Shown here in pieces: positions 1-8,873 of a stretch of 64,000 nt of DNA. The notes under the pieces were generated by a model. That model made no database searches. It was not told the origin of the DNA and saw only the letters and a list, made by a program, of their open reading frames with translations. The DNA is taken from positions 41,057 to 105,056 of the forward strand of contig JABJAH010000005.1 of assembly GCA_018666155.1 (NCBI GenBank). Reading direction: 5' to 3'. Numbering within the stretch: position 1 is the stretch's first letter; each line of letters starts with the position of its first letter. The stretch comes from Rhodospirillaceae bacterium. GTDB taxonomy: Bacteria; Pseudomonadota; Alphaproteobacteria; Rhodospirillales; Rhodospirillaceae. A program made the position numbers and the translations under genes.

Positions 1-125
1 GTGACATGATTGTAACTGACCCTGCCGGACTAAGGCACGTTGGCAATCCGATCAAATTCCGTGAGGAGCCGGCTGAGCTAAGGTTCGATGTGCCTGAATT
101 AGAGCAGCCGTCGAAAATAGGCTAA
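1..125 (+). CDS. C-terminal end of a CaiB/BaiF (family III) CoA-transferase, cut by the window edge
   Basis: One frame is open from the window edge to the TAA at 123-125. It encodes about 40 residues that include RHVGNPIKF and EEPAELRFDVPEL. This resembles the usual end of family III CoA-transferases, where a (V/I)GxPxKFS-type strand is followed by a Pro-rich stretch. Members of that family move CoA between acyl-CoA esters and carboxylates. Only the last strand is present, so the substrate cannot be judged. The gene runs into the surface-glycan cluster with a 121-base gap and probably marks the metabolic flank of the island. The extreme C-terminus (EQPSKIG) departs from the GQHT-type ending common in the family. 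Confidence 0.5.
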   Translation, partial: DMIVTDPAGLRHVGNPIKFREEPAELRFDVPELEQPSKIG

Positions 126-246
126 AGAGCTTCAGTAGCCCTTGGGCTAGATCAGAGCAATTCTCTAAATAGAGCAAGGGTAGCCTTGCATTGCGGTGGT
201 CTCGGCCATACAAACACACGTCTTGAATTCTTCACAGTGACCAGCC

Positions 247-993
247 ATGGCAATCGACGAAACATATTTATCGGTTCTAAAATCCGTATTAGCCCAAAGG
301 GACCCTGATCTAGTGGCGTCCACTTGGACGCAAACAATGTGCTTGTCCTACCCTGACCTGTTGGTCCCCGGGAAGGTCATATCCAATTTATTCGGTGCGG
401 AGATCACATCAGAATTGGAAGTTCGAAGTGATGGCGACCAGGTTAAGAAATACCATAGTTTGCCTGAAGACTTTGGCCCCCTATATGAAACGGAAAGTCT
501 TTTTGAGAAACTTCGGATTAAGACAGATTTTATTGATGTCAAAAAATTGAGGGGTCCGGAGAAAATCGTTGACCTCAACGAGCCGCTGCCTCCTGAATAC
601 CATCAGGCTTACGATCTTGTCATAGACACCGGTACGCTTGAGCATTGCTTCAATGTTGGAAATGCATTCCGATCGATGTGTGAGATGACGAAACTGGGGG
701 GCGTGGTTATAACCATGGCACCAATGACAATCGTTAATCATGGGTTCTGGAACTTTAGTCCGACCGCTTACTTCGACGGGTTTGATCAGAATGGTTTTCA
801 GTTGCAGTTTCTGCAAGGCCGTACAAAAGATGCTTCCGGTGTGCAAATGATAGACTTCGGTCCCAGGCCAACAAAGAGGATGATTGTTCCACCTGAAGCA
901 GTATTGATGTGTGTGGCACGTAGGACGTCTGTGGAAAAGTTTAGGTGGCCAGTTCAGTCGAAATATAAAGCGATGCTGTCCACAAAAACTTGA
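247..993 (+). CDS. SAM-methyltransferase-like protein of the surface-glycan cluster
   Basis: The protein has 248 residues. The second half resembles the C-terminal part of class I SAM methyltransferases: YDLVIDTGTLEHCFNV (motif II-like, about residues 122-137) followed by EMTKLGGVVITMAP (post-motif strand). The glycine-rich motif I (GxGxG) is not evident in the first half, so cofactor binding is uncertain. Similar proteins are common in O-antigen or capsule clusters. The ATG start lies 121 bases after the truncated CoA-transferase. This gene is the first of a plus-strand group up to 5282. No particular sugar substrate can be named. Confidence 0.6.
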   Translation: MAIDETYLSVLKSVLAQRDPDLVASTWTQTMCLSYPDLLVPGKVISNLFGAEITSELEVRSDGDQVKKYHSLPEDFGPLYETESLFEKLRIKTDFIDVKKLRGPEKIVDLNEPLPPEYHQAYDLVIDTGTLEHCFNVGNAFRSMCEMTKLGGVVITMAPMTIVNHGFWNFSPTAYFDGFDQNGFQLQFLQGRTKDASGVQMIDFGPRPTKRMIVPPEAVLMCVARRTSVEKFRWPVQSKYKAMLSTKT

Positions 994-1080
994 TTTGGCT
1001 CGGCTATAATGTCGTTACGTGGAAAGGCGTTGTTTAGGTGATATTGATTCTTTTACTCAAAACTGGCTCTCGAGATATTC

Positions 1081-2013
1081 ATGTCTAATATCAGTCAATC
1101 GGACTCGACGATAACGGCCTATTACGATTTAAAGACCGCACCCATCACATTTGACTTTTGCCAGTTTATTGTATCTGCCGCAGCGTACACCGTTGCTAAG
1201 GGGCAGAAGTACTTTGATCTTGTTGTTCTCGCGGATGGATTTCGTAACGTTACGGTTAGAGAGAAGCAATACACATTGTCGGAACGTCGTTGGCGGGTAT
1301 GGAATCTCATCTTAGAGATCGCCAAGGTTGTTCCGTCGATAAGAAACGTATCAATATCGGTTACCGCCCCGGCAGTGATTGCGGCGAATTCGTATCCCAA
1401 AGGATACCACCCGACATATAACCCACAAATTCCGTATGATATCCCTTTGGTGCGGAAGGCCCATGACGCTGGAATTGATGTAAGGCTATTTGCGCCTTCC
1501 GACTATGCGATGACCGCGGCGTCCAGACTTACGGCAGATAGCAGTGGCAAGTTTGTTACCATTACCCTGCGGAAGGCTGACTATGAGGCAATTCGGGATT
1601 CAAGGGTTGAAGAGTGGTACGAATTTTCCCTGCTTGTCAGAGAACGCGGCTACGAACCAATCATCATACCAGATCAAGATGATGCGCTCGGTTCGGAGTC
1701 AATAAACAAGTTCGATTGGCGTGTATTGAATGTGGCGGCCATGAGCGTGGACCTGAGGTTGGCCTTGTATAACCAAGCGGCAATGAACTATGTCACGAAT
1801 GGCGGTGCAATAGGTCTATTCATATACTCTAAGGCGCCATTTATGTGGTACTCCGTTATGGTCGAAGGGTCGGCTGTGGCTTCGCCCGAATTCTATCGCA
1901 AACAAGGTGTTGAAGTTGGTGGCAAGTTTCCCTGGTTGGGAGAGAATCAAGAGATGGTCTGGGAGCCGGATACTCTTGAGAACTTGAAGAAATCCCTAAG
2001 CAAGATTCAGTAG
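1081..2013 (+). CDS. Unrecognised glycan-cluster protein, possibly GT-B-like
   Basis: I do not recognise this 310-residue protein as a named family. It has no signal peptide or membrane segment. The middle reads FVTITLRKADYEAIRDSRVEEW followed by VRERGYEPIIIPDQDD; such a strand-helix-strand layout is seen in GT-B glycosyltransferases and related polysaccharide proteins at the inter-domain crossover. The C-terminal half contains YVTNGGAIGLFIYSKAPFMWY, which could be a nucleotide-sugar pocket. This is inference only. It is co-directional with the methyltransferase-like gene upstream and the acyltransferase downstream, so a role in surface-sugar assembly is likely. Confidence 0.55.
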   Translation: MSNISQSDSTITAYYDLKTAPITFDFCQFIVSAAAYTVAKGQKYFDLVVLADGFRNVTVREKQYTLSERRWRVWNLILEIAKVVPSIRNVSISVTAPAVIAANSYPKGYHPTYNPQIPYDIPLVRKAHDAGIDVRLFAPSDYAMTAASRLTADSSGKFVTITLRKADYEAIRDSRVEEWYEFSLLVRERGYEPIIIPDQDDALGSESINKFDWRVLNVAAMSVDLRLALYNQAAMNYVTNGGAIGLFIYSKAPFMWYSVMVEGSAVASPEFYRKQGVEVGGKFPWLGENQEMVWEPDTLENLKKSLSKIQ

Positions 2014-2061
2014 TCGGTTTACTCTATCAATAGTAATCCAGTCCAAGGAAATGGCTGTTCA

Positions 2062-2751
2062 GTGTCAAGCCTCACAGTAGAAAACCCAACACTAGAAACG
2101 AAGTATCACGCTGACCCCTATATGCGTCTCGCGCCATTATCCAAGGTGCTTCGGTCTGACATCGAAACGGGGCTTGTCCTTGGCGATTATTCCTGCGTTA
2201 ACCGCTCAGCCATTGGTAAGTATTCCGGCATGGGATGTTTTTCATACGTTGCCGATTCTGTTGTAGGAAATTACTGTACATTTGCGAGTAGAGTTTCTGT
2301 AGGGGCGTTTGAGCACCCGACAGATTGGCTCTCTATCCATGAGTTTCAGTACCGTGACGTTGGTGAAATTTATGGCGACTCATTAATACGAAACAAACAA
2401 AATAATCTTTCGAGTGATGATCGCCCCACCGTTATTGGCTCTGATGTTTGGATCGGCGACAATGCAACGGTTCGGAGGAGTGTACGCATCGGCCATGGGG
2501 CAATAATCGGAATGTCCTCAGTCGTCACGCGAGATGTGGCACCATATAGCATTGTTGTCGGCAACCCTGCTCGGCATCTGAGATACCGTTTTGACGCTGA
2601 TATTCGTGACCGACTATTGAATCTGGAGTGGTGGCAGTTGGATATGAAAAGTCTTAAGGGTATAGAGTTTAATAATATTGAGCGCGCGGTGTCGGTTCTC
2701 GAAGAGCGCAAAGACGCTGCTATTTCCTACCCTACAACACAGACAAGCTGA
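2062..2751 (+). CDS. Left-handed beta-helix (hexapeptide) O-/N-acyltransferase
   Basis: The 229-residue protein shows hexapeptide repeats ([LIV]GxxxxP-type turns): IGKYSGMGCFSYVADSVVGNYCTFASRVSVGAFEHPTD is followed by an insertion and then IGSDVWIGDNATVRRSVRIGHGAIIGMSSVVTRDV. The tail (PYSIVVGNPARHLRYRF) is the classic end of the CatB/VatD/NodL-like acetyltransferase group. The His in AFEHPTD is at the place of the usual catalytic His. It likely acetylates a sugar of the surface glycan, using acetyl-CoA. The start is GTG. An upstream ATG at 2051 lies in another frame and is not used. Confidence 0.8.
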   Translation: MSSLTVENPTLETKYHADPYMRLAPLSKVLRSDIETGLVLGDYSCVNRSAIGKYSGMGCFSYVADSVVGNYCTFASRVSVGAFEHPTDWLSIHEFQYRDVGEIYGDSLIRNKQNNLSSDDRPTVIGSDVWIGDNATVRRSVRIGHGAIIGMSSVVTRDVAPYSIVVGNPARHLRYRFDADIRDRLLNLEWWQLDMKSLKGIEFNNIERAVSVLEERKDAAISYPTTQTS

Positions 2752-2840
2752 GCTATCATTGACGTTCAGTTTTATTGAGCCACGTCGTAGTTTGCCAGTG
2801 AATAGAGTGTTAGCTTAGAAGATGAGGAAGGTGGAGCGGA

Positions 2841-4091
2841 TTGATTAAAAAAAGATCAAACTGTCGGTTGTGTTTGTCACCCGACGTCAAAATGATTTAT
2901 GCCATGCCTCATTGTCCGCCGGTCGACAACTATCGATTTGCCGACGATCCCGACATTGACCTTCCTGGCTTCCCAATGGACCTGTACATGTGCCAATCCT
3001 GTGGTCATGCGCAGCTTCTTGATGTTGTCGACCCCGATATACTGTTCGGGAATTACATTTATACGTCCAGCAGTTCTCCAGACTTGAATGACCACTTTAC
3101 GGCATATGCCAATACGCTGGTGCAGTACGCAGGACTCGGTGACGGCGACCTTGTCGTCGATATTGGAAGCAATGACGGACTTCTTCTGTCCAAGTTTCTT
3201 AGTCACGGTGTTCGTGTTGTCGGAATTGACCCAGCAGCTGAAGTCGCGAAACAAGCGATTGCGAAGGGCATACCAACTGTTGTTTCGTTTATTAATGAAA
3301 CGGCATGCGATTCTGTGCGGAAAGATTATGGGTTAGCTAATGTCGTTTGCGCTAACAACGTGTTTTCACACTCCGACGATCTTATCGGTTTCGCTAAGTG
3401 CGTTAAGAGCCTTCTGAAAGACGATGGCCTATTCGTTTTTGAGGTCTCCTATCTACGTGACCTCGTCGAGAATAAAGTCATTGATTATGTTTATCATGAG
3501 CATCTCGCTCACCACAGTATTAAGGCATTGAAGTCCTTCTTCGACTCGTTGGATATGACCCTAATCGATGTGCAACGCGTGGTTGTCAAAGGCGGAAGCA
3601 TCCGGTGCTTCGCCTCTAACCAGGCATCTCGTTGGGCTGAAAAGCAAATCATTGGCGACATGATTGCCGAAGAGGAATCGCGCGCACTTTATGACCCAGA
3701 CACGTATAGCGAATTGAAACGTGAAATGGATGCTATTGGTGACCGCGCGCGAGCAGTTCTAAAAACTGAAGTCGATGCCGGAAAGAAAGTGGCATCGTAC
3801 GGTGCTTCTGCCACTGCGACCGTCATCAACCATATGTATGATTTAAACGAGTTGTTCTCTTTCATTGTAGACGATAACGCAGGACGGCAGGGTCGCCTCA
3901 GTCCTGGGTTCAAAACCCCTGTTGTTTCTAGCGACATGCTTTGCGACACGATGCCATCTATGACCTTTATTTCAGCTTGGCGCTTTGCAGATATGATCAT
4001 CCAAAGGAATCAGCAATATTTGGAGAAGGGTGGTCGTTTTATCGTGCCGTTACCAGATTTCAGAATAGTATCGTTGGATGGTGATGAGTGA
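2841..4091 (+). CDS. Sugar C-methyltransferase, three-domain zinc-binding type
   Basis: At 416 residues this matches the length and layout of NDP-hexose C-methyltransferases (TylC3/NovU group). The N-terminal zinc site has CRLC (residues 8-11) and CQSCGHAQL. A Rossmann SAM domain carries VVDIGSNDGLLL, then YHEHLAHHS with the family's YHEH signature, and the C-terminal domain includes SYGASATATVINHM. Such enzymes methylate a ring carbon of a keto-deoxy sugar nucleotide. The start is TTG, with GGAG a few bases upstream; later Met codons would cut off the zinc site. It overlaps the next SDR gene by 14 bases, so the two are probably translated together. A second family member lies at 5316-6500 on the other strand. 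Confidence 0.85.
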   Translation: MIKKRSNCRLCLSPDVKMIYAMPHCPPVDNYRFADDPDIDLPGFPMDLYMCQSCGHAQLLDVVDPDILFGNYIYTSSSSPDLNDHFTAYANTLVQYAGLGDGDLVVDIGSNDGLLLSKFLSHGVRVVGIDPAAEVAKQAIAKGIPTVVSFINETACDSVRKDYGLANVVCANNVFSHSDDLIGFAKCVKSLLKDDGLFVFEVSYLRDLVENKVIDYVYHEHLAHHSIKALKSFFDSLDMTLIDVQRVVVKGGSIRCFASNQASRWAEKQIIGDMIAEEESRALYDPDTYSELKREMDAIGDRARAVLKTEVDAGKKVASYGASATATVINHMYDLNELFSFIVDDNAGRQGRLSPGFKTPVVSSDMLCDTMPSMTFISAWRFADMIIQRNQQYLEKGGRFIVPLPDFRIVSLDGDE

Positions 4092-4827
4092 ATATTGGGT
4101 TTTTGGTGGGTCGAAGCCCCTTGGCGTAGCGTTACGCGAGGCGCTTTCAGCGGACTCTAAGGTTGTATCATTTTCTCGCTCTAAAGCGGACTTGGAAGGT
4201 GACAATCACGAGTCTGTTACCATCGATTTTTCCAATACGGCTCAACTACGTGAAGTGATCAGGAATCGCCTTCCGAGCGAAGGCCCCTTGGGCGTCGTCT
4301 TTTGTCAGCGTTATCGCAACGAAGGCGGAGAGGGGGAATTGGAATCCATTAAAGCAGGCCTGGACGTTGAATTAGCTCCTGTTATTACGTTGCTAGAGGA
4401 ATTCGACGCTTTAAAGAATGGCCCCCTTTCTATTGTTCTGATCTCATCCGTTGCAGGCCGTTTTTCCCACAATGATATTCCGGTTTGGTATCACGTTCTC
4501 AAATCCGCGGCGTTGACTGCAACAAAGGTGCTGGCAAACCGTAACGCTGCCAGTGGGACTAGGGTCAACTGCGTCGTTCTCGGGGAGTTCGAGAAATATC
4601 CAAGGGATAGTTATACCGATCAAGAGCAGAAGAAGTTTTCTGAACTTGCGAACTTTACGCTTGGCAAAAGAATTTGTTCGAAAGTCGACATCACAAATCT
4701 TATTACATTTCTACTGTCCGACCAGGCTGAGTACGTCTCGGGCCAAACCATAACGCTTGATGGCACGTTGTCGGATTTGTCTCAGGAATCAATAATCCGA
4801 TCGGTTGCCGCTGAGCATAGCGCGTGA
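4078..4827 (+). CDS. Short-chain dehydrogenase/reductase (sugar-modifying)
   Basis: This 249-residue SDR has Ser in LISSVAGRF, YHVLK as the YxxxK catalytic pair, and a C-terminal SDQAEYVSGQTITLDGT, typical of classical SDRs. The cofactor loop is atypical: GGSKPLG replaces TGxxxGIG near residues 10-16, so NAD(P) binding may be altered. ATG at 4078 and ATG at 4084 are both possible starts. The gene overlaps the C-methyltransferase upstream and shares a stop/start overlap with the cupin downstream. The three form one translational block, and a role as ketoreductase acting on the methylated keto-sugar is a reasonable inference. Confidence 0.75.
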   Translation: MVMSEYWVFGGSKPLGVALREALSADSKVVSFSRSKADLEGDNHESVTIDFSNTAQLREVIRNRLPSEGPLGVVFCQRYRNEGGEGELESIKAGLDVELAPVITLLEEFDALKNGPLSIVLISSVAGRFSHNDIPVWYHVLKSAALTATKVLANRNAASGTRVNCVVLGEFEKYPRDSYTDQEQKKFSELANFTLGKRICSKVDITNLITFLLSDQAEYVSGQTITLDGTLSDLSQESIIRSVAAEHSA

Positions 4828-5282
4828 GCGAACTAACTTCGAACACGTCAGTCGCTTTTCTTAGAGCGCTCGCTGTCGACGACGCATTGATCGATCAGTT
4901 GTCTAGTTTACCCTTTTCACAGACGGGAACCCGTCGGATTTGCCTTCACGAGTCAGAGGCGTCACCCCTTCACGCCATGTTGGTGGAGAGTAAGTCGGAC
5001 GTCAGCTTCCCACCTCATTTTCATAGCGATAGTGACGAGGTGTCTGTCGCTATTGTTGGTCAGCTGGAGCTGCTTGTTTGGAATGAAGGGGCGGATAAGA
5101 AGCCCGAGAGGATTGTTCTAGGCAGGGGGCCTGGGAATTCACAGGTCAGTATTGTTCCAGTCGGGGTCACCCATCTAACCAAAGCCATAAGCGAGAATTG
5201 TGTTTACCTAGAGGTGAAACTGGGCCCGTTTGAAAAGAATGCTTTAGTGCCGGTGGATAGTGAGGGCCTTGCAGGGCTTTAG
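4824..5282 (+). CDS. Cupin-fold metalloprotein, WbuC-like
   Basis: The 152-residue protein has one cupin barrel. Motif 1 is visible as PPHFHSDSDEVSVAIVGQLELLVWNEG (two His and a downstream Glu-like position) and motif 2 as VSIVPVGVTHLTKAI with its His. The arrangement resembles WbuC-type cupins found in O-antigen clusters, whose exact reaction is unsettled. The GTG start overlaps the SDR stop (GTGA), which indicates translational coupling with the SDR and C-methyltransferase. It could be a sugar epimerase or isomerase, or a metal-dependent modifying enzyme. Confidence 0.65.
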   Translation: MSELTSNTSVAFLRALAVDDALIDQLSSLPFSQTGTRRICLHESEASPLHAMLVESKSDVSFPPHFHSDSDEVSVAIVGQLELLVWNEGADKKPERIVLGRGPGNSQVSIVPVGVTHLTKAISENCVYLEVKLGPFEKNALVPVDSEGLAGL

Positions 5283-5315
5283 GTGAGTCCATTGAGTTTG
5301 CGAGGCATTGCAATA

Positions 5316-6500
5316 TTAGATCTTAATCTGAGCCAGTTCTTGCCAAAATCGTGGGAGATTGACGCTCGGAGGTAAAACCGATGCGAACTGAGACAGAGCC
5401 CGCTTTCTCACTACTTTGGCCTCGACTTCACAGTTTACGCCGAGCAAAAAGAATTTATCTTTGTCGAGCTCTCTAGAGTATGACCGCATCGTAAGATTGG
5501 CCCCTGGAACAATCTTGTTTTGTTTCTCAGGTTGGTCATCGATGATATAGTCTATGTAGTCGCCTAGCCCGAGCAAGTTAATGAAATTGCATGACCTGGC
5601 GCCCCCGCCATAGAGTGCGACACCTCTATCTGAAACCCCTTCAAGCATTTTGATCATGCCATTGCGGAGTTCTGGGTAGAGATCGCGATACCGAATCGCT
5701 TGTTCATGATCGGGATTAACCGAAATGGATCGCGGAGTGTCGCTGTTACTTTTTCGGGCGAACACGAAGAATGCTTTGCCCGAAAATAATGTTGATTCGT
5801 GGTGAACAATCTCAAATCCATGGAGAGCGAGCAGGCTTCTCATCGTATTGAGCGTGAAATAATTTACGTGCTCTTCCCAGAACGTGTAGTCCAACGTTTC
5901 ATAATTCATGGAGTGGTCTGGCATTTCTAATACGAGTCCGCCACCTGGGTTTAAAACCTCAGAGACACCATCCAAGAACGCGTGGAGGTCTGGAATGTGC
6001 TCAATCACCTGGCGAGAGACGATGAGATCGGGGTTCTCTCCACCCATTAAGGATGTCGCGGTGTTAGGGTCGAAAAAGTCGTTGACGACGTTCAAGCCTC
6101 GCCCTAACGCTAATTCGAACGCATCTTGAGTAGGCTCGAACCCAATCGCATTCTTGTACTTGTGGTTGGCAAGTAATTCCATAAAGGTGCCGTCGTTACA
6201 GCCTATTTCAAGTATTCTGGTCTGGTGTTCAATGCCAAAAACTGACTCCATCAGCTGGATCAATCGCGGTGCGTGTGGTTGGGCTTTCCATGCGCTCACT
6301 GTGAAGTAGTTCTGATAGAGGTCTTCAGGTTTGATGTGATCAATTAACTGAAGCAAGCCACAGACATGACAATAGCCAACCTTGAACGGATGCTTTTTGT
6401 AAGGCTGATCTTCACTATCGATAAGATGGTGAACGATCGGTTGTTCACCAAAGTCAAAGTGCAACTCGACAGAGTCTTCTGAACAAAGTCTGCATGTCAT
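5316..6500 (-). CDS. Zinc-binding SAM C-methyltransferase family protein (end of the heptose-type operon)
   Basis: The 394-residue protein repeats the layout of the gene at 2841: an N-terminal zinc site (CRLCSEDS, then YCHVCGLLQL), SAM motif I ILEIGCNDGTFM, WEEHVNYFTL in place of YHEH, and a C-terminal nucleotide-binding-like domain with ALYGGGARSCNFINLL. The two proteins are clearly related but diverged. ATG at 6500 is preceded by GGGA with suitable spacing. It is the last gene of the minus-strand run that begins at 16483, and is separated by 90 bases from the previous gene. It likely methylates a carbon of the sugar made by that operon. Confidence 0.8.
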   Translation of the reverse strand: MTCRLCSEDSVELHFDFGEQPIVHHLIDSEDQPYKKHPFKVGYCHVCGLLQLIDHIKPEDLYQNYFTVSAWKAQPHAPRLIQLMESVFGIEHQTRILEIGCNDGTFMELLANHKYKNAIGFEPTQDAFELALGRGLNVVNDFFDPNTATSLMGGENPDLIVSRQVIEHIPDLHAFLDGVSEVLNPGGGLVLEMPDHSMNYETLDYTFWEEHVNYFTLNTMRSLLALHGFEIVHHESTLFSGKAFFVFARKSNSDTPRSISVNPDHEQAIRYRDLYPELRNGMIKMLEGVSDRGVALYGGGARSCNFINLLGLGDYIDYIIDDQPEKQNKIVPGANLTMRSYSRELDKDKFFLLGVNCEVEAKVVRKRALSQFASVLPPSVNLPRFWQELAQIKI

Positions 6501-6590
6501 AAAATTAATCCCGACATCTAAAGGCGCGCGCGCGAGTGGGTCTGAGTGCTCTCGAAGATGGCATTAAATAAATGCTGTTTTCGGCAACTG

Positions 6591-7259
6591 TCACTCAAAA
6601 TAAATAAAGGAATGATCACCGGAGTAGCCGGTCTGCTTAAACCACCAATCCCACTCTTCCGGTGTGTTGAATTGTTCGCAGGTGACCTGCCAGTACAGCA
6701 AATTCGTTTTTTCCTCTTCATTGCGATACGACTCAACACAAAGGTACTTCTGCTTACCTACGCGCTCCATTTCACGTAGAGCGGGGTCCAGGTCATAAGA
6801 ATGAAGATTATGAAGAGCGTTAATGGAGATCACGAGGTCGAACTCGTTGTCGCCATAGGGAAGGGATGTGGCGCTTCCCTCATCGATTAAGTCTTTAATC
6901 TCAGGCTTGGAATTTTTAATGGCGTAGGTTGAGACGTCTATCCCGCGAACCTCTATGCCGGGCAAAACCTCAGTGAAATCGAACATTAGGAAACCTTTGC
7001 CGCAGCCGACGTCGAGCACTCGGTCACCCGGTTTAAGCCCGTATTGCTCGACCATAAGGGACGCGATTTTTGACCAGCGCCCCTCCATGTAGCGGTAGCC
7101 ACCGTAGTTGATCCGCCGGTCACCGTCCCAATAGTCGAAGGCCCATTTTTTCGCGAGATTTGCAGCATGCGCCTTAGGGTAATCGGGGTCGTTGACCCGC
7201 GCTAAATAGTCGCGCTGCGTGCTTTTGTGCAGAGGGGACATAAGATCAAGGTAGGCCAA
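6591..7259 (-). CDS. Class I SAM-dependent methyltransferase
   Basis: The 222-residue protein has motif I VLDVGCGKGFLM (about residues 80-91), an acidic end of strand 2 (GIDVS), LPYGDNEFDLVISINALHNL (motif II region) and a Trp-rich C-terminus (EEWDWWFKQTGYSGD). The start codon is TTG at 7259: AAGGAG lies six bases upstream. The ATG six codons further in has no such site. The gene overlaps the APH-fold kinase upstream by 14 bases, indicating coupling. The methylated substrate is unknown; O-methylation of a glycan residue is plausible. Confidence 0.8.
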   Translation of the reverse strand: MAYLDLMSPLHKSTQRDYLARVNDPDYPKAHAANLAKKWAFDYWDGDRRINYGGYRYMEGRWSKIASLMVEQYGLKPGDRVLDVGCGKGFLMFDFTEVLPGIEVRGIDVSTYAIKNSKPEIKDLIDEGSATSLPYGDNEFDLVISINALHNLHSYDLDPALREMERVGKQKYLCVESYRNEEEKTNLLYWQVTCEQFNTPEEWDWWFKQTGYSGDHSFIYFE

Positions 7260-8280
7260 TGGGTACTCCTTCGGATAACAATATTTCGGCGCGCGCTAGC
7301 CGCTCTTTGATGAGCGTATCAGCTGTTTGAGAGATGTCAGCGGCGAGCATGGCGTCTAGTCGCTGTGGCCTCAACACCGCAAGAACAATGGTCACCCATT
7401 TCAAATGCAAGATGGCGCTTAACGCCCGCGTTCGTGGCCGCAATATATCCATAGGCATCGTGGATGCAACCACATTCTCTATTATATTCAAATACTTAGT
7501 GGAAACGCTGACGCGCGGTTGTAGGAAGAAGTCGACAACCGCTTTCGTTGGATCATCCCAGCCGGCGAACTCAAAATCATGAAACTTAAGACCGTCCGTG
7601 CAGGAAATAGCATTATGAAACCCGAAGTCTGATGGGGATAAAGCACAAGTGGCCTGTTCTATAGAATCGCTAACCTCGGCCGTAGAGAGACTGTTTCTAA
7701 GGTTCTCAGATATGACCTGCCAACGACTGTTTGCGGCAGTAATCAAAGCCATAGCCTGACCCTGATAACCCACAGGAAGATGGTCACTCCCTAGTGTTGC
7801 TAAACGATTTTCTACGTCATTCGCATGCTCAGATAGACTCAAGAAACCATCGGTCGCTTGGGTTTTAATTTTTCCTCGAGCATCGGTTTTGTTGGCGTTA
7901 AGTGCTGATAGAAAATCAGCGGCGCGCTGGACGTCTTTTTCCGTCGGTTCATAGGATGCCTGGAAACCAGTTCCCTCTAGGTATTCCATCGCCACAATCC
8001 GGTGATCAAGGTCGCTATGAAGGAGGTTGGGCACAAACTCACTCGCTACTTCATTGGCGTAGCTCAGGAATTCCGTTTCGGCTTGGTGTCTATCAGGTTG
8101 GCTTGAGATGATCGGTCCATAGAGCTTAACAATCACCCGGTCTCGTTTTGTTTGCCACAGATAGACCTTGTTGTTCGCGCCGCCGGATTGCTGTGTGACC
8201 GTGCCTTCAGCTGTACCGAGGTGTTGCTCGCCCCAGGCACGTAGATCTTGAGGCAAATCGTCTAGTTGCTGCTGAGCCAC
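7246..8280 (-). CDS. APH/choline-kinase-fold phosphotransferase
   Basis: The 344-residue protein has the aminoglycoside-phosphotransferase fold: an N-lobe with VIVKLYGP (ATP-contacting Lys), AMEYLEG at the hinge, and the catalytic region SDFGFHNA standing for the HxDxxxxN Brenner motif (Asp and Asn kept, first His replaced by Ser). The metal-binding FHDFEFAGWDDP follows. Relatives phosphorylate small molecules such as sugars or choline. GTG start at 8280 overlaps the HAD gene. In this operon it could phosphorylate a sugar at the anomeric or another hydroxyl, which is inference. Confidence 0.75.
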   Translation of the reverse strand: MAQQQLDDLPQDLRAWGEQHLGTAEGTVTQQSGGANNKVYLWQTKRDRVIVKLYGPIISSQPDRHQAETEFLSYANEVASEFVPNLLHSDLDHRIVAMEYLEGTGFQASYEPTEKDVQRAADFLSALNANKTDARGKIKTQATDGFLSLSEHANDVENRLATLGSDHLPVGYQGQAMALITAANSRWQVISENLRNSLSTAEVSDSIEQATCALSPSDFGFHNAISCTDGLKFHDFEFAGWDDPTKAVVDFFLQPRVSVSTKYLNIIENVVASTMPMDILRPRTRALSAILHLKWVTIVLAVLRPQRLDAMLAADISQTADTLIKERLARAEILLSEGVPIGLP

Positions 8281-8873
8281 GTTAGATCGGTCCAGTGCTT
8301 GATCAGTGTTACTTCATCAGGTGTGTCCGCGGCCTTTTCATCTGAACCTGGCGAAAACCAGAGTTTCTTTGTAGTCGGCGGGAAGGCCTCGTCCGTCAGA
8401 ACTTCCTTTAGGTCATCGAGAAATACATCGCACTTCAACGAATCAACAAGGGCGATTTTTTCGTCACGGCTTTCATTGAGATGCACCTCTTCGGGGCTAA
8501 ACAATGATCGTCCGGAGATCAGAAGCTTATCCCCAATCCATTCTCGTGCAGATTCATGGAGATCATACCGCGGCCCTAAATAAGGATAACGGGAGCGATG
8601 ACTAATGATGACGGTGGAATGGCCAGCGTTCTGGAATGCTGCGATTGACTCCAGCGCAGCTGGAAAGGGAGCCGCATGTGCCATGCCTGGGCCATACAGC
8701 TTCCCCTGAAACTCTGTCCACTCAGGCTCTCTGCCCTCTGCGCGTAGGTAGTCACGCACGCCCAACTTGGTTTTTGGAACATCAGGAGGGAGAGACTCCA
8801 TATCCGATGCGAGGTGTTCGATCGCTGCGTCATAGCAAACGATCGTGTTGTCGAGATCGAGTCCGATGATCAT
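8262..8873 (-). CDS. HAD-superfamily phosphatase-like protein
   Basis: The 203-residue protein begins MIIGLDLDNTIV, the HAD motif I with nucleophile and acid Asp (DxD). Motif II is VIISHRSRY and an acidic motif IV is seen in DVFLDDLKEV. Length suits a small C0/C1-capped HAD. The ATG overlaps the stop of the transketolase subunit upstream by one base (TAATG). A heptose operon needs a phosphatase for heptose-1,7-bisphosphate; canonical GmhB is not present here, so this protein is a candidate replacement. That role is inference from position. Confidence 0.75.
   Translation of the reverse strand: MIIGLDLDNTIVCYDAAIEHLASDMESLPPDVPKTKLGVRDYLRAEGREPEWTEFQGKLYGPGMAHAAPFPAALESIAAFQNAGHSTVIISHRSRYPYLGPRYDLHESAREWIGDKLLISGRSLFSPEEVHLNESRDEKIALVDSLKCDVFLDDLKEVLTDEAFPPTTKKLWFSPGSDEKAADTPDEVTLIKHWTDLTWLSSN

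Noticed and set aside
6522..6534. Alternating GC run (GCGCGCGCG), possible Z-DNA
   Set aside because: Too short, and a similar run at 60266-60300 lies in coding sequence; no functional context.
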